Shown piece after piece: positions 1 through 11,703 of a stretch of DNA of 64,000 bases. The notes beneath the pieces are model-generated. The model was not told the DNA's origin and ran no database searches. It saw only the letters and a program-made list of their open reading frames with translations. The stretch is from Schizochytrium sp. TIO01 (Eukaryota; Sar; Bigyra; Thraustochytrida; Thraustochytriidae). The stretch lies in contig SMSO01000034.1 in NCBI GenBank assembly GCA_004764695.1, positions 4,720,501-4,784,500 on the forward strand. Reading direction: 5' to 3'. Numbering within the stretch: position 1 is the first letter of the stretch; the number at the start of each line of letters is the position of its first letter. The position numbers were made by a program, and so were the translations under genes.

Positions 1-183
1 AATCGTGTCGTATGTATTCGTAGTATTCTCACAAATAACGATCCATTGTTCTGTACAAAGTTTGCCAATTGAAGATTTGCAGGTAAGTGTATGTGGACAG
101 GCATACAGATACTCTTGATTGTTGCACTGGAAGATAGTGGTCCCTGATAGAAGCTGAGAGTCGTAAATAGTCTCCTCCGTAGC

Positions 184-507
184 CTACTTGCTTAAAATAA
201 TCCTTCGACCAGCCGGCTCAATGTAGACCTCACGCTCATCACAAGGACAGCATGCCTTGGTTTGGTTAAAAAAAATATCATAAACATAGTTAGCTCTCAA
301 TTTACAGAGGATGAGCATGATACGCGAATAACTTACAACGCAAGGACACCAAAAAATCAGACCCAGCAGAATCGTTATGATACCACAATACTTTTCATTT
401 TCATATCTTCCTCCAGGCGCACCTCCTCGCATCGCAACACGAGGATCAACAAACCCCGTTTGGGGCTGGGGTGTTGCTTGCATCACCGGGGCTCCGTTTT
501 GATTCAT
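184..507 (-). CDS. Small Cys-rich membrane protein, copy A (two exons)
   Basis: Predicted 80-residue protein encoded by exons 507-337 and 255-184 (stop TAG at 184-186). The unspliced frame is open, but it inserts 27 residues exactly inside the conserved CPCV-CCPCD core that is uninterrupted in the copy at 3287-3508; the inserted segment has perfect GT...AG ends, so splicing is the better model. Architecture: a Pro/Gln-rich N-terminal stretch, the signature DPRVAxRGGAPGG shared with copy B, then YCGIIT followed by a short hydrophobic segment, then the CPC/CCPCD cysteine cluster, then EVYIEPAGRR and a basic IIL tail. I infer a single hydrophobic hairpin or membrane-embedded segment with the Cys cluster at the membrane face, possibly S-acylated. 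It resembles small YCG...PC.CCPxD proteins of protists of unknown function. The start ATG at 507 follows a purine-rich leader. Function unknown. Confidence 0.7.
   Translation of the reverse strand: MNQNGAPVMQATPQPQTGFVDPRVAMRGGAPGGRYENEKYCGIITILLGLIFWCPCVVSYSRIMLILCKLRANYVYDIFFNQTKACCPCDEREVYIEPAGRRIILSK
256..336 (-). other. Spliceosomal intron in copy A
   Basis: 81 bp on the minus strand, beginning GTAAGT (336 downwards) and ending in a T-rich tract followed by CCAAG (256). It is a multiple of three and contains no stop codon, so the frame reads through it. Removing it joins TGCGTT to GCATGC and restores the CPCV-(V/A)CCPCD core seen in the paralogue at 3287-3508. This is the only intron in the window with convincing signals on both sides. 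Confidence 0.75.
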
Positions 508-3286
508 TCTTCACAAATAGGGCGACACAAATTTCCTGAAAGACTTTAGGCCAAGACGACTTTAATTGGGTTTTGATGATCATATTCTGATGGCTCATCT
601 TTAATCTCTTATCATGCACGACTGACCAAGAAAGTAGCACGAGGCAGACAATCTTAAATAAAGTGTCCGCGTTGACTTTAACTGCTTAGTATATATGTGA
701 AAACCCGTTGAACTCAAAATTTAGCTCCAATTGCTTCTGGTTCGGATATGGTGCTTGAAACTCCACTTTACTAACCCATTTATATAATCTACAACTACAT
801 CTGCCCTCTACGCGAAGCTGGTTTGGGAGTAGGCATCTAAACATTTCATTTCATCTTGGAATTCAGATTATAACTGATTCAAATAGGCATTCTTGCTCCA
901 TGCCTTGCAACGCTAGAATGCTACGTAGATTCACTAGAAGATCAACCGACCACCGCGCTCTCCTTCCAGACTTCCATACATAGCTGTCATTTCTGCCAAA
1001 CCGACTCGAAGCATGTAAGATTGGTGTATAATATTCCGTTACTTTCCTTTTTTCTTTGTTATGACATGTTAGACCTTGTTGAAGCAGCCGATCTGCCTGA
1101 ACTTAGTAAATTAGCTACTTACTCTCGGTATCAAACAACTCAATTATCCTCAACTGTGCCTCGATACAAAGGGTTGCTCGTTGAATGTTCTCATCGTAGT
1201 TTAAAGAGCTTTTATCCTTTATTTTTTGAGAGCAGCTTTTCATTTTCATGGTTGCTACTATTTAATTTGTAATCTAAAACCATGACTCAAGTATTAGACT
1301 ACCCTGCGGGTGCGTAAATGAGTCTTCTCGGTGGTAAAGTTGATATCAGAGGGATGGGGTCGGCAGGGAGGGTGGGATGTTCTCCCTTTTCATTTCTGTG
1401 TGTCCTGATTATGGGTTTGCTTTTACGGTCATTCTTGATTGACAATAGCTCCCCTTCCTGAGCGTGTTTGACCCACCCTATTTAAACTATCAAGGACCCC
1501 TAGAAAATTGGGAGCTAAACATCAAAACCTCAGCTCAAATTCGCTAGTTTCCTAGGTTCCTAACACACATACTTTTTGAAGTGACAAGGATAAGTAAGAA
1601 GAGTATTGAATTTTACATGTTGGAGAACAAGATACGTTGGCAGGGCCTGAATAAGGATGAATCTCTAAGATCGGGTAATAGCTCAGGAATCAAAAGTGGG
1701 GGCGTTACTGTGCGGGGACTCCTCGTGGGTTGTGTTTTCATTAACATCATTCAGAGCAACTAAATTTCACTTAAACGGAACATATCATAAAATGCTTCAC
1801 AAAGCATTTCTTTGCAAGGAAGTAACATCTAGTTGAACTAGGTGAAATTAGAGGATGTTTTTCAGCTAAACTTGAATTTTTACATACGTATAGCAGAGAA
1901 TGTGCATGCGTTTTTACGAAGGAATACCCCCAGATGTGAACGATACATAGTAATAATCTTCAGGAAGACTGTACACGCGCTTTTGCGAACTTCAAAAGAC
2001 ATTTATTTCGTGTGAGATTCCTTTGCTGTCCTACTGGTCGTTCAATAGTTTGTGTTCTTTGTAGTCATATGTATTTATAGACATATAGACTTTTTATTTT
2101 AATATAACAGCTGAGTGTTTATGTTGCTATATTGAGATATATGTTGTCAATGCATTCTTGCAGATATTTATAAAGGTTGTGCAGGAGGCAGCGATATGTC
2201 AGATAAGCTCGTTGTCCCCTGTATACAGATCCGTTGAGACCTCGTTCGCTAGGACTATCACAAGCTTGCTTTTTCAAATGAGTTAGACCGGGCACGATTG
2301 AGAAAAGTTCTCTTAAGCAGAGCGGAAACAGATGTTGAATTGAGCGCGTATGCACTTGAACTTAAAGGGTTTCGATGTAGCCCTGCATAACAAGTCAATT
2401 GCTAAAGGTTCGACAATATTATATTTTAAAAACAAACTGTTCTTTCCAATTCTTTTAGCGCACGAGAAATTCCTTAGATCCCTCATTGCTTAGAACAACA
2501 TGGTTTCTTGTCGTTATCCAATGCAAACTAAGAGAGACTAGGATAGGAAAACGTGGTCCAATGAATTCGAATATCTTCCTGCATTTTCACATATTGTTCT
2601 GTGTCCCAGTGTGTTTACTCCTTGTTTGACAACATGGTTGGTATGGTACCAAAGTTTTTTCCCGCTTTCAGATACCCTCGTGCGTCAACATAATCCACAA
2701 ATCTGTGCTTGTGAGTTCAACCCACCGTGTGCACAAAGTATGCTCTTAACTGTTCAGCAGCAAATTGGGTCAGTGTATGTGACTCAGGATGAAGCACATT
2801 GGGTGAACCAAGAATAAAAAGTGATATCCAATTTTGAAGGCAAATGCTTACATACATGCTTGTGCTCCACTGCAGAGAATTACAAGGCTGTGTAGACTTC
2901 CCCTATATTTTATATTTATCCGTGTACGCATAGGTTTACATTAAATCTCAAGGGTTTAGTTGCATATTGGTCATGTGGCTAGGTTGAGCTAAATAGGAAG
3001 ATATTCTTATAGTAAATGCCCAAGACGTGGTCTGATATACTTTAAGCAAGAAGAACCATGTAAATTCCAGGGTAAAATTGATATAAAGTAGTTTGCTTAC
3101 TTTACCCAATACATGTTAGTTGTAGTCGTTGGCGAACCGGTTGTCTAAATTCACAAAACGTTGCAAAATGATTCCTAAAATTAGCTAAGTAGGGATAAGA
3201 GCAGATGCACAACACCATTAATTCTTGAAACTATCTTGCAATACATGCATCGCCTTATATAAACAAGAACTTGATGTGTCGTGCAA
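508..3286. other. Spacer without recognisable gene
   Basis: About 2.8 kb of AT-rich DNA lying upstream of copy A and downstream of copy B. The open frames are all shorter than about 85 codons, many begin at TTG or GTG, and none shows a motif or a family resemblance. I see no tRNA, no long repeat and no transposon end. It presumably holds the copy A promoter in the part next to 508. Confidence 0.5.
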
Positions 3287-3508
3287 TTACAGAATAATCT
3301 TGCGTCCGCTGGGTTCAACATAAACCTCGTGATTATCACAAGGGCAGCAAACAACACAAGGACAACAAAGAAAGATTCCGAGAAGAGTTGTAATTATACC
3401 ACAGTAGCTTTCATTGCTGTAATATCCACCAGGAGCGCCGCCGCGCGAAGCTACGCGGGGGTCCACCATGACAGGCTGGGCCGCTTGAAGATCGCCCTTT
3501 CCATCCAT
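3287..3508 (-). CDS. Small Cys-rich membrane protein, copy B (intronless)
   Basis: 73 residues if translation starts at the ATG at 3508, which has an A at -3 and G at +4; the frame remains open upstream to 3574, but the extra 22 residues have no counterpart in copy A. The protein carries the same order as copy A: MVDPRVASRGGAPGG, then YCGIITTLLG with a short hydrophobic stretch, then CPCVVCCPCD uninterrupted, then EVYVEPSGRKIIL and TAA. Where copy A has an 81-bp intron this copy has none. Outside the coding part the two copies share no obvious flanking sequence, so the duplication is old or arose by retroposition. Inferred to be membrane-associated through the hydrophobic-Cys segment; function unknown. 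Confidence 0.7.
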   Translation of the reverse strand: MDGKGDLQAAQPVMVDPRVASRGGAPGGYYSNESYCGIITTLLGIFLCCPCVVCCPCDNHEVYVEPSGRKIIL

Positions 3509-6500
3509 TATCTTGATATGCGTGTCTTGGTTGTGAACTGTTCTCCACACTGATAGTTTGGGTTTTGCTTTCAAGACGAACGTGGTCGCCTCCTTCAGAC
3601 ATTTGTTATTGTACCTTTTTGCTTCTGGGATTTCTTCTCCTTAGTTACTCTAGTAGTAGAAGTTGGCTCAATATACTACTTTCCAGCTACATGGAAAGTC
3701 GTAAGATATTTATACGCCTGGTAGTAGTACCAACTTTCCAGCACGATTGAATATAGGTAGTCTTAATATATATAATATTACATTTATGTTTAAATTTATG
3801 TTAAAAAAATATATAAATTGGTTTGGGCTTTTGGGACTCGCTTCTTCTGTGATGACGGCAGGCCTTAACTTTATAAACTTCATTCCAAACGGCATGAAGT
3901 CAACCATCATGAGCACAATTGGCCTCCTGATTCCCACGCCCCTCTTGCCACCATCCCAATTGCTCTCTTGACACCGATTCCTCAGCACGAACGGATGGAA
4001 CTGTACCTTCGTGTCCTCTGACGCGAGAACGAAAAGACACTTTTAGCCCAAGATCTTTTATTAATTGAAAGAAAGTACTTATAGGGAGGTAGGTACACAC
4101 CGCAAGAGCCAGCTTGTTCATCGGCAGTGTCAAGTTCTATGTCATCTTCATGTTGCCGAGAAGTTCTCCTGTGGCGCTTCTTTGCAGAGTTTCAAGCAAG
4201 GCCCTTCCAAATCTAGACCTGGCGACTTGATAAGCTCTACTACGCTCCAGCGTACCTGAGATTTAGCCTGCTGACTCGACGTTCGTTTGGAGAGCTTTTC
4301 TGTTGAAGCTGTCAAAGAGGGATATTAGTATCAGCAAAGGGTTTGAACGCGGTTCCCGAAGAAAAGGTACCTACAAAGAAGGAAGGAAGCTGCCCACTCC
4401 TAGCAGTCATGCTCCTTGCTTATTAGGTAAGCGTACTATTCTTTTAACATGAAAAATTAACCATTAATTGTTATTCTGATGTCGGAGTTGCAAAGACAAC
4501 TTGCCAATAGGGCGCACGCATCTGCATACTCATGACGACGTTGATCAGATTCGAATGCTCTCCTAAAACATTGTCGATATCTCCACTGTCTAATCATTAT
4601 CTGAGTCACTGGAGAGGGAAGAGAGTGAGAAATTGCTTTGGCTTGAGTTTTCACCCTAGTTAATTAAAAAAGAATGAACTCAGTACAGATTGACAAGTGG
4701 AATGGCGTGCACTTTCGTCGAAAGTACCCCTAAAATAGAATTCCAGCTGCAATGCTCTCAACATGGAAGACTCTTTAAACTGCCAACTCCAATCAGGCGT
4801 ACGCATTCATGGAAGCACACGCCTCACTCATTTGTGAAGTTGTTCCGGTTGTTTTCATACAAGCCTCAAAATACTAGGTTCCTACTACGGCCAAGTTCTC
4901 AAATTTTGATTTAGTTTTTTATCGCCATTGTAGATTACTAAGTAGGCAGGTAAGCAAGCAAGTCTAAGAGTGCTCTAAGATTGAGCCTTGCTACTTACTA
5001 AGTAAAACATTAGCTCGTGCAAAAAAGAAAAAATGTTAAGTAGTAGGCCTACTAGGGACGAAAGTACTCACGTACATGAACTATATGGCCCAAAGAAGAA
5101 ATTGTTATAGGCCTAGCTTTTATGGGTGCTGCGAAGTGAGTCAAGATGTACTTTGTGGTACTTTCCCTCTTGAGTGCTAACGGCAGGTTCGTAGTTCGAC
5201 TAGCCCAGGACCCATTTTCTAGCATCGCTTGCTCAGTGTCGTGCTTTAAGTTGAGTTTACTGTACCAATTAAAGTGTTTAATAACCTGTCGTGATAAAGT
5301 GCATCTTAGATTAACTGTTTCAAAATTGCTACTCTCTAAGTGCATGGAGATGGCGCACGTACCATTCTTCATGGCGATTTTTCAAGCCCACATCAGATTA
5401 GGCGCGTGCACATTAGAAAAGAAAGTGAGTAGTGCTGGTACTATCTGGGTAGACGAAAGTGAATGCACATGCAGTTCCCTCTCTCGCAGGGTGCCAGCTA
5501 AAGTGAATTGTGCCAATTTAGAAGAAAGGTTCTGATTATCATGATCCCTGTTCGCCATGCATCATTGCTGTTCAATTGCATACGATGTGCATTCACTTGG
5601 GTTTTATAACGACTGATGGCTGGCTGTCTGTTGTGAATACTTAACCTCTAACCTGAGAAACATATAGAAACTAGGTATACCTACCTGCTACTATAACTAG
5701 GAACTTTATATGTTGTATAATCAGATAATACGTGCCCCACCGCCGTTCTAAGTTTTTTTATAATCTCGAATCTTGATTTGTTAAAGTTAGCGCTTTGCCA
5801 GCTGAGATCCTTTACTGGTGGCTGAGTTCTTCCAATTCGAAAGAGGGTAGAGACCTACTCTAGCCGAGGCAAACTACTAGTATTGGATAAAATGTGATAA
5901 AGTTTTGAGTCGCTGCCGTTCGTGCATTTAGACAGCCTATGCAAGCAGTATGTGTTGCCCAGTCCGAGTTTTCCAGTTGTTACGTATCTCCTTATTCTCA
6001 TTGATCACATTTTATTAACATATCCTGTCTTTTGAAGATACATCATTTCTTTCTAATCCATCATGAGATGTCGATTTCTATTCGTCAGTGCACGACTGAA
6101 ATTCTAGTTTTTAGTCAAGTATGGCTTGCAGTTTGCAAATGACGATCAGTCGTTATGAAAACAGCGAGCACAAAAATACGTGCCAAATCTCTCCCTTTAT
6201 ATATTCGGAATTTGGCCCCTCCTCCGAGATTTGCTGTTCCCGGTACGTTGTACGAGAATAAGGAGTAATAAGAGGAGCAAGCCTTCTCTAGCCAGAGGCT
6301 TCTTTCTCCTCAGGCTGGTAATCCTATTTTTGGGGGCAAAGAGTCAAGTCAAAAAACGTCCTTCCCGCTGAGAAACTCTCACTGGTCAGACGTAATGAAT
6401 GAGTATTTAGTCTTGAGCAAGTTGCCTAGTTGTTGCAACAAGCTTATTTCTTTCACATGATCGCAATCCTATATTTCTCTCTGCGCTGCGTTTACTATTG

Positions 6501-8262
6501 CTTTTAGTTGACACTTCAATTCTTGTGAGATAACAAACACAACGAAACTGTGAGAAAAGTAACGAGCGAGAAATTTAAGCGTTGCAGACTGGCATTTCAA
6601 AGATTTAGGTTTGATTTTTAAATCAACAACATCTGAGCCATATTTTCTTGTTCCATGTGACTTTCTCCGATTACTTACGGATAAGCAAATTTCAAGCCTG
6701 AATCATGATTCGCGCTGTGTGCGTTGCTAAGGCAACTTGTTGTTGTAAAAAACGCGAACGCCAAATGAACATTTTTTTTTTTTTCGGACGAGATAGTCTT
6801 TTTTACAACACGTCTGTAGATATGAAGGACTTGCTAGCCTAAGCAGAATCAGAATACTTTACCATCCTACTCAGGGATCTTTGCGGATATACGTAAACAA
6901 GATAGAGAAAGTCCAACATATTCGTGGAGAATGCTGATTGAGACAGAGATTTAGCATGTGTGATTAAACCAGACCACCTTCGCGAAAGGGCTTGGGCATA
7001 CATCATTTCTTCTGACCGAGGTCTCAATCATTCTTATGTAACTGAGAGTAATGGACCCCTTTAATCCTGTACTCTCTCACAGCCCTGATAAGGTATCTGC
7101 GTAACCGCTCATACAAACCTGATCTCCAGGTCAGAGCTGCCTGGCTTCTTCATGCTCGGGTTCAAAGTAGGCTGAGTGCACGCTGTTCGGAGGTTCACTG
7201 CATCATTTCTTGGACCAGATCATCAAGGCAGGATGGCATATTGCGAAACACTTTGAGTTTGAGCTGAGGGAAATTGAGTGTTTAGAATATCGAGATGTGC
7301 CGTGAAACATATTTAGACTAGTAAGGCTCCACAAAGGAAACGCGGATAATGGCACGAAGTCACAGAGCCTCCTCTGAGTCTCGCCAAACTGTCATGAAGT
7401 GGCTCCTTGTCCATACTTGTGTTGGTCTGTATGTCAATACACTCAAATTATACCATAAAGCATCAACGCGCAGCGTCGTGGAGGAGTCAGCGGTTCAGTC
7501 CTCCCAAGCCTCAAGATAAGGTTTCTAGTAATATAGGGAGCACACCAAAGGATATTTGCCACTTGTATCCCAGGCTATGACCGCTCCGTGGAAACCATCA
7601 GGAACGCCCGAGTTACGGTCCGACGGATCAATCTCTGAATGCGCTTGGTGATCCTTACATACCACTAGGGGTGTAGTGTGTCTCAACGCTCACCACTTCT
7701 ATCAAAAGAGGAGGGATACTTGAAGTAGAGTTAAAGTCCTATCCCAAATTACCCCGTCTAATGCAGCAGCTACCTAGCTAGCTAGTGTGCAGCTCGATCT
7801 TTGAAGAGCGAGCTTGCGACATTGTTCTGCCTGGCGAAACCTGGAGGCAGCAAGCGCCCATAGAGCAGAATTGGCAGTAGGCAGTGTACTTCGAGCCAAG
7901 AGCGACATACAGGAGGTATGCAGGACTCGGGCTGATTTGTGGATGGTTGCAAAGCTGTAAAAGTAGAGGTCGACCTCGTTTTCTAAAATTCTCAGAGGTT
8001 AAAAAGAAGAAGAAAAGAACGAGAGTGTCGAGTTGACTACCAGTATATATTGTATGAAGTATTATTACGAGATAGTCCAAGGTGCTATGAAAAGAAGAAG
8101 AAGAAAAATGATCCTTTTAGTGACTAGGGGGTGCTATAGATATGCTTAAGGTTCATAGCCACGTCCAAAGTTTGCATCATGTCAAAGATACACTGAAAGT
8201 TACATACTTCTAAATCAATCGACTTCAAGCAAAGCTTTGCCGAAATTGAAGCTTTCTAAATC
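3509..8262. other. Long spacer without recognisable gene
   Basis: 4.75 kb with many short frames in all six phases and no convincing coding signal. The longest, on the plus strand at 5146-5535, has no recognisable motif. A perfect 14-bp palindrome centred on AGGCCT sits at 5041-5054, a T-tract at about 6773-6785, and CTAG-rich runs near 7770. The part just before 8263 is the likely promoter of the quinone reductase gene. Confidence 0.45.
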
Positions 8263-9438
8263 ATGCAGGCCACCAGGATCGCGAGCAGAGCAGGAACTCT
8301 AACATACAAATCTAATCTGGTCTGTGCAGCTCAGCAGCAGAACCACTGGGTACGTACAGCTAGTAAGTTTGTGGCAAGGAGATCAGCAGGCACAATGGCA
8401 GCTCGACTGGCGGACAACGTGCCGGACAAGATGACCGCAGTCCTGCTTGATAAGCCTGTGGAAAACGCCGAAGACCTCGGCAAATTTGTGAGAGATGACA
8501 TTGATGTACCAGGAAAGTCTAAACCTCTCGGACCTCGCGAGGTGCTCGTTCGCAACAAGTACTGTGGCGTAAACTTCATTGATACCTACTTTCGCTCAGG
8601 GCTGTACCCCAAGCCTTTGCCCACTGGACTTGGCCAGGAGGGCGCTGGGGAGGTGGTTGGCAAAGGAGAAGAGGTCACGGATGATATGTGCCGTATCGGA
8701 GATACCGTGGTTTATATGGGTCACCCCACCTATGCTGAATACGCGGCGGCAAACATTAATACGGTCAGTGCAGTGCCCGAAGATGTGCCTCTTGAGGATT
8801 TGCTCACCTTGAGCATCCAAGGACTGACTGCACACTATCTTGCAATGGACACCTACCCGTTGGGTAAGGGAAAGACCTGTTTAATTCACGCTGCCGCGGG
8901 TGGCACGGGCCAGCTGCTTGTCCAAATTGCCAAGCTGCTCGGCGCCGAGACTGTAATTGGTACATGTAGCAAGGCCAAGGTGGATATTGCCAAGAACGCC
9001 GGATGCGACCTTGTGCTTCCTTACGATGAACTTGACCACGAAGAGATGATTAAACGTGTCAAGGAGGCTACCGGAGGTGAGGGAGTTCACGTTGTCTACG
9101 ATGGCGTTGGTAAGTCGACCTACCAGATGTCTATGAAGTGTATTCGCAGCCGCGGTATGCTTGTCATCTTCGGAAACTCCAGCGGTACTACCCCGCCCAT
9201 TGATCCTCTAGACCTTACCTCCAACGGGTGCATCTTTTTGACCCGCCCCAGCCTGTATGGATACATTAAGACTCACGAGGACTACCAACGAGGCATGAGC
9301 GACCTTGTTAACTGGTACAAAGAAGGCAAGCTCAAGGTCAACGTACAGAAGGTCTTCCCTTTTAAGGAAGCTGGGCAAGCCCACAAGTTTATCGAGTCTG
9401 GTAAAACTACTGGAAAGCTGCTGCTCGCATTTGATTAA
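8263..9438 (+). CDS. Zeta-crystallin-like NADPH:quinone oxidoreductase, probably mitochondrial
   Basis: 391 residues of the medium-chain dehydrogenase/reductase superfamily, quinone oxidoreductase branch, which transfers electrons from NADPH to quinones or reactive enones. The first 44 residues are rich in Arg, Ser and Ala with almost no acidic residues, typical of a mitochondrial presequence; the enzyme proper starts near MAARLADNVPDKMTAVLL, with a second in-frame ATG at residue 45. Visible family marks are NKYCGVNFIDTYFRSGLYP, the LGQEGAGEVV segment and the nucleotide-binding loop HAAAGGTGQLLVQIAKLLGA near residue 210. The zinc ligands of alcohol dehydrogenases are absent, as expected for this branch. 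The ATG at 8263 has an A at -3. The gene faces copy C of the small Cys-rich family tail to tail. Two translation starts could give mitochondrial and cytosolic forms; that is inference. Confidence 0.93.
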   Translation: MQATRIASRAGTLTYKSNLVCAAQQQNHWVRTASKFVARRSAGTMAARLADNVPDKMTAVLLDKPVENAEDLGKFVRDDIDVPGKSKPLGPREVLVRNKYCGVNFIDTYFRSGLYPKPLPTGLGQEGAGEVVGKGEEVTDDMCRIGDTVVYMGHPTYAEYAAANINTVSAVPEDVPLEDLLTLSIQGLTAHYLAMDTYPLGKGKTCLIHAAAGGTGQLLVQIAKLLGAETVIGTCSKAKVDIAKNAGCDLVLPYDELDHEEMIKRVKEATGGEGVHVVYDGVGKSTYQMSMKCIRSRGMLVIFGNSSGTTPPIDPLDLTSNGCIFLTRPSLYGYIKTHEDYQRGMSDLVNWYKEGKLKVNVQKVFPFKEAGQAHKFIESGKTTGKLLLAFD

Positions 9439-9584
9439 GATCAAGGTCAACCAGGGCTTTGCTCTGTTGCGGTAATCGAAGACATCAGCAAGCCCTGTTT
9501 GCCTTAAATTCTTATAAAAATAAGTTTCCATGCCTTTAGTGTGATCAAGAAGTGTCTCCTTGAGGATTCTTACTCTACAGGGGC

Positions 9585-9590
9585 AATAAA
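9585..9590 (+). terminator. Candidate polyadenylation signal of the quinone reductase gene
   Basis: AATAAA lies about 145 bp after the stop codon, in the 294-bp gap between two convergent genes. Position and sequence fit, but most other genes here have no clear AATAAA at a comparable place, so it may be chance. Confidence 0.25.
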
Positions 9591-9732
9591 ACAATTTTGA
9601 CAGCTCTCTTTTTCAGAAAATTCACTTGCTTTTCGCGTACCAAATCAGCATGACTATACAAAAATTAGATGGCAATAATACTTCGAGCTAGGGTAAGTTA
9701 GACAACGTTATTGATTCATGTATGGACATCGC

Positions 9733-10047
9733 TTAAAGAAGTGTCCGTGTTCCATTTTGATCAATAAATACCATTCGCTGATCACATGGGCAGCAGCAAA
9801 CAAATGGGCATATAAACAAAGCAAACAGGCATGTGATTGGCCCACAATAGTTTTCTTTGATGATAACGCCAGCAACTTGGCCATTTTGAGGACAATCGTG
9901 ATATTGGACGCCAGCTACTTGAGGCGAACTTGCAACATTATTTGGGTCTATGTATGCAGTAGGTCGCCCAATCAGAACATTCTCTACTGGAACCGCATCA
10001 ATTACTTGCACATTGTCATTCGCCTCGTTAGGATGAATGGCCTTCAT
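9733..10047 (-). CDS. Small Cys-rich membrane protein, copy C (divergent)
   Basis: 104 residues, more diverged than copies A and B. It keeps ENYCGPITC followed by a hydrophobic stretch, then CPFVCCCPCDQR, then MVFIDQNGTR and LL. The N-terminal half (about 60 residues) is unrelated to the other copies and has acidic, Asn- and Gln-rich composition. As in copy B the Cys core is uninterrupted. I infer a small membrane-associated protein with an S-acylated or metal-binding Cys cluster. The GxxYCGPIT...CCCPCDxR pattern recalls small proteins I associate with other protists, without known role. The start at 10047 has C at -3, so a short upstream exon cannot be excluded. It is tail to tail with the quinone reductase gene. 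Confidence 0.65.
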   Translation of the reverse strand: MKAIHPNEANDNVQVIDAVPVENVLIGRPTAYIDPNNVASSPQVAGVQYHDCPQNGQVAGVIIKENYCGPITCLFALFICPFVCCCPCDQRMVFIDQNGTRTLL

Positions 10048-11703
10048 GAGGAGCGAGCGTACAAATATCTATTGAGCTTTGTGGCTGCAAGACGATCAAA
10101 TATGCATACCCGCTTCACCAAAATCTATGGAAAAACTGAATAAAGTCTGGGTTTAAAAACTATTTTGAAATAATCAAAGCCAGCACGATGGCGAGATATC
10201 CAGCAGGAGTGTATTGATTTCGTTCTAAATCCAAGTTGTACTGCCTAGACCTCAATAAAATTGTACTGTCTAGACCTCAATAGAGTTGTACTGCCTAAAC
10301 CCCAATAGAATTGCACAGGCTAGACATCAGTAGTTGTCGAGGCCCCGGCAGGATTGTAAGTTTGATCCGTACTGCTGCTCGAGGTTTGAAAGTATTTTGC
10401 CGACTGTTTAAATTTTCCAGCTAATAGATTCTTTGATTCTAGAGCTCCATTATAACCTACCTTTTATACTGCCTTCGTCTGGCTTGATTGACCTAGGGAC
10501 GCAAAGATGTTTAAGAATGTCTTTCCCTGTAACTCAAGATCTATTATAATAGTAAAAGCAAGCCTACTAGCGGATCCAGCTTTCCATCTACCTTCTTCCA
10601 ATTTGCTGCTACTCAAATAGGTCAACGTTTTGTTCCTACACTCCGCAGCTGAGTTCGTCTTTAATATTTAAACAATCTCACGCTGAAAGTACGTACTTGT
10701 CCGTGAACGCCTTGGCTAATTGTAGTATTATTCTGTATTTGCAATAGGTATCATGACTTAAGTTTTTGTCAAAAATTTACCGCAGGCTAAAAACTTTTCA
10801 AGGACGTTCACCTCACCCACACATCTTGCTACCCCTAGTTTCCATGTTCTGGTATGTAACGGATTTTTGCTGGATCATTTTTTTAAAAAAGGTACAACGA
10901 AACCTACCGTGTGTAGATACGAAAGAATCACCACCTTGTACACAACGGACATATATATATAGTACAATTGTAGCTGTCTTTTCTTATCTAGTTCTAGGTC
11001 TATAAGTCCAGATCGCTTTGCGGCATCCACTTTATGCAGGCCTTGGCATTCTTTAGTATATACCGATCTCTACCATGAGAACCCAAGCCAAAAGAGGTTG
11101 ATAAGGACTGAAGTGTGAGGCATCTCGCTCTGAGATAGAACTAGTATTCTAGGAATGCATAAAAGGAACGCAAACGATACACAAAATTTAAAACTGTAAG
11201 GTTTAGTCGCCCTTTTGTAAATCACCCACCGTTGTTTTCGTGTTTCTATTTGAGAAGAATAGACGTCTTTGGCGATGAATATTGCATAGCGGAAAAAAGA
11301 TTGGAAGGAAACATTTTTTGAGTTCTTTGTATTAGGTTTGTCAATGTTGCTCTTGCATATTCCTATCGGTTAGGTTGGAGGAGCGAAAACATCCAATCAG
11401 GGGAAAACATTATGCCGATAACGAGGATAAAAAAGGACGTAAAAGAAACACACCAGGACCAAATACATTTGGCTAACCAATCTATTCCATGCGAAGCCTT
11501 TTATGTTGCACCCACAGCTAGAGGAGTCAAATCATTCGTAAAGGCTAAAGTCCATGCTACGATAGACGAGCTACAGCGATCTAACTTAAATAGTAATATT
11601 CTGTTAAGAGTCATAAATTGTGTTTGGTTGTTCCAACTACAGAGCAACAAAAAGAGCTAGAATGCCTATGATCTAATTTGTACAAATAAATTCTCGAGAT
11701 ATT
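10048..11703. other. Spacer; holds a 4 x 25 bp tandem repeat
   Basis: 1.66 kb, AT-rich, apart from the tandem repeat at 10236-10335. Open frames are below about 85 codons and unconvincing. It lies upstream of copy C and downstream of the thioredoxin-fold gene. Confidence 0.5.
10236..10335. repeat. Tandem repeat, four 25-bp units
   Basis: Four head-to-tail 25-bp units begin at 10236, 10261, 10286 and 10311. The first opens TTGTACTGCCTAGACC and ends with an A-rich tail; units 2 and 3 differ by a few substitutions and unit 4 by more. The array starts about 190 bp upstream of the copy C start codon, so it could sit in its promoter. Confidence 0.85.

Noticed and set aside
3747-3988. Plus-strand frame vaguely resembling a mitochondrial cytochrome oxidase segment
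   Set aside because: The likeness is limited to short hydrophobic words and no conserved His or block matches; treated as chance.
5052-5535. Overlapping plus (129 codons) and minus (106 codons) frames
   Set aside because: They compete over the same bases, start outside good contexts and show no motif; likely chance.
7070-7270. Plus-strand frame with an Arg- and Trp-containing protein-like reading
   Set aside because: Under 70 codons, no ATG in context and no recognisable motif; could be an old remnant but cannot be supported.
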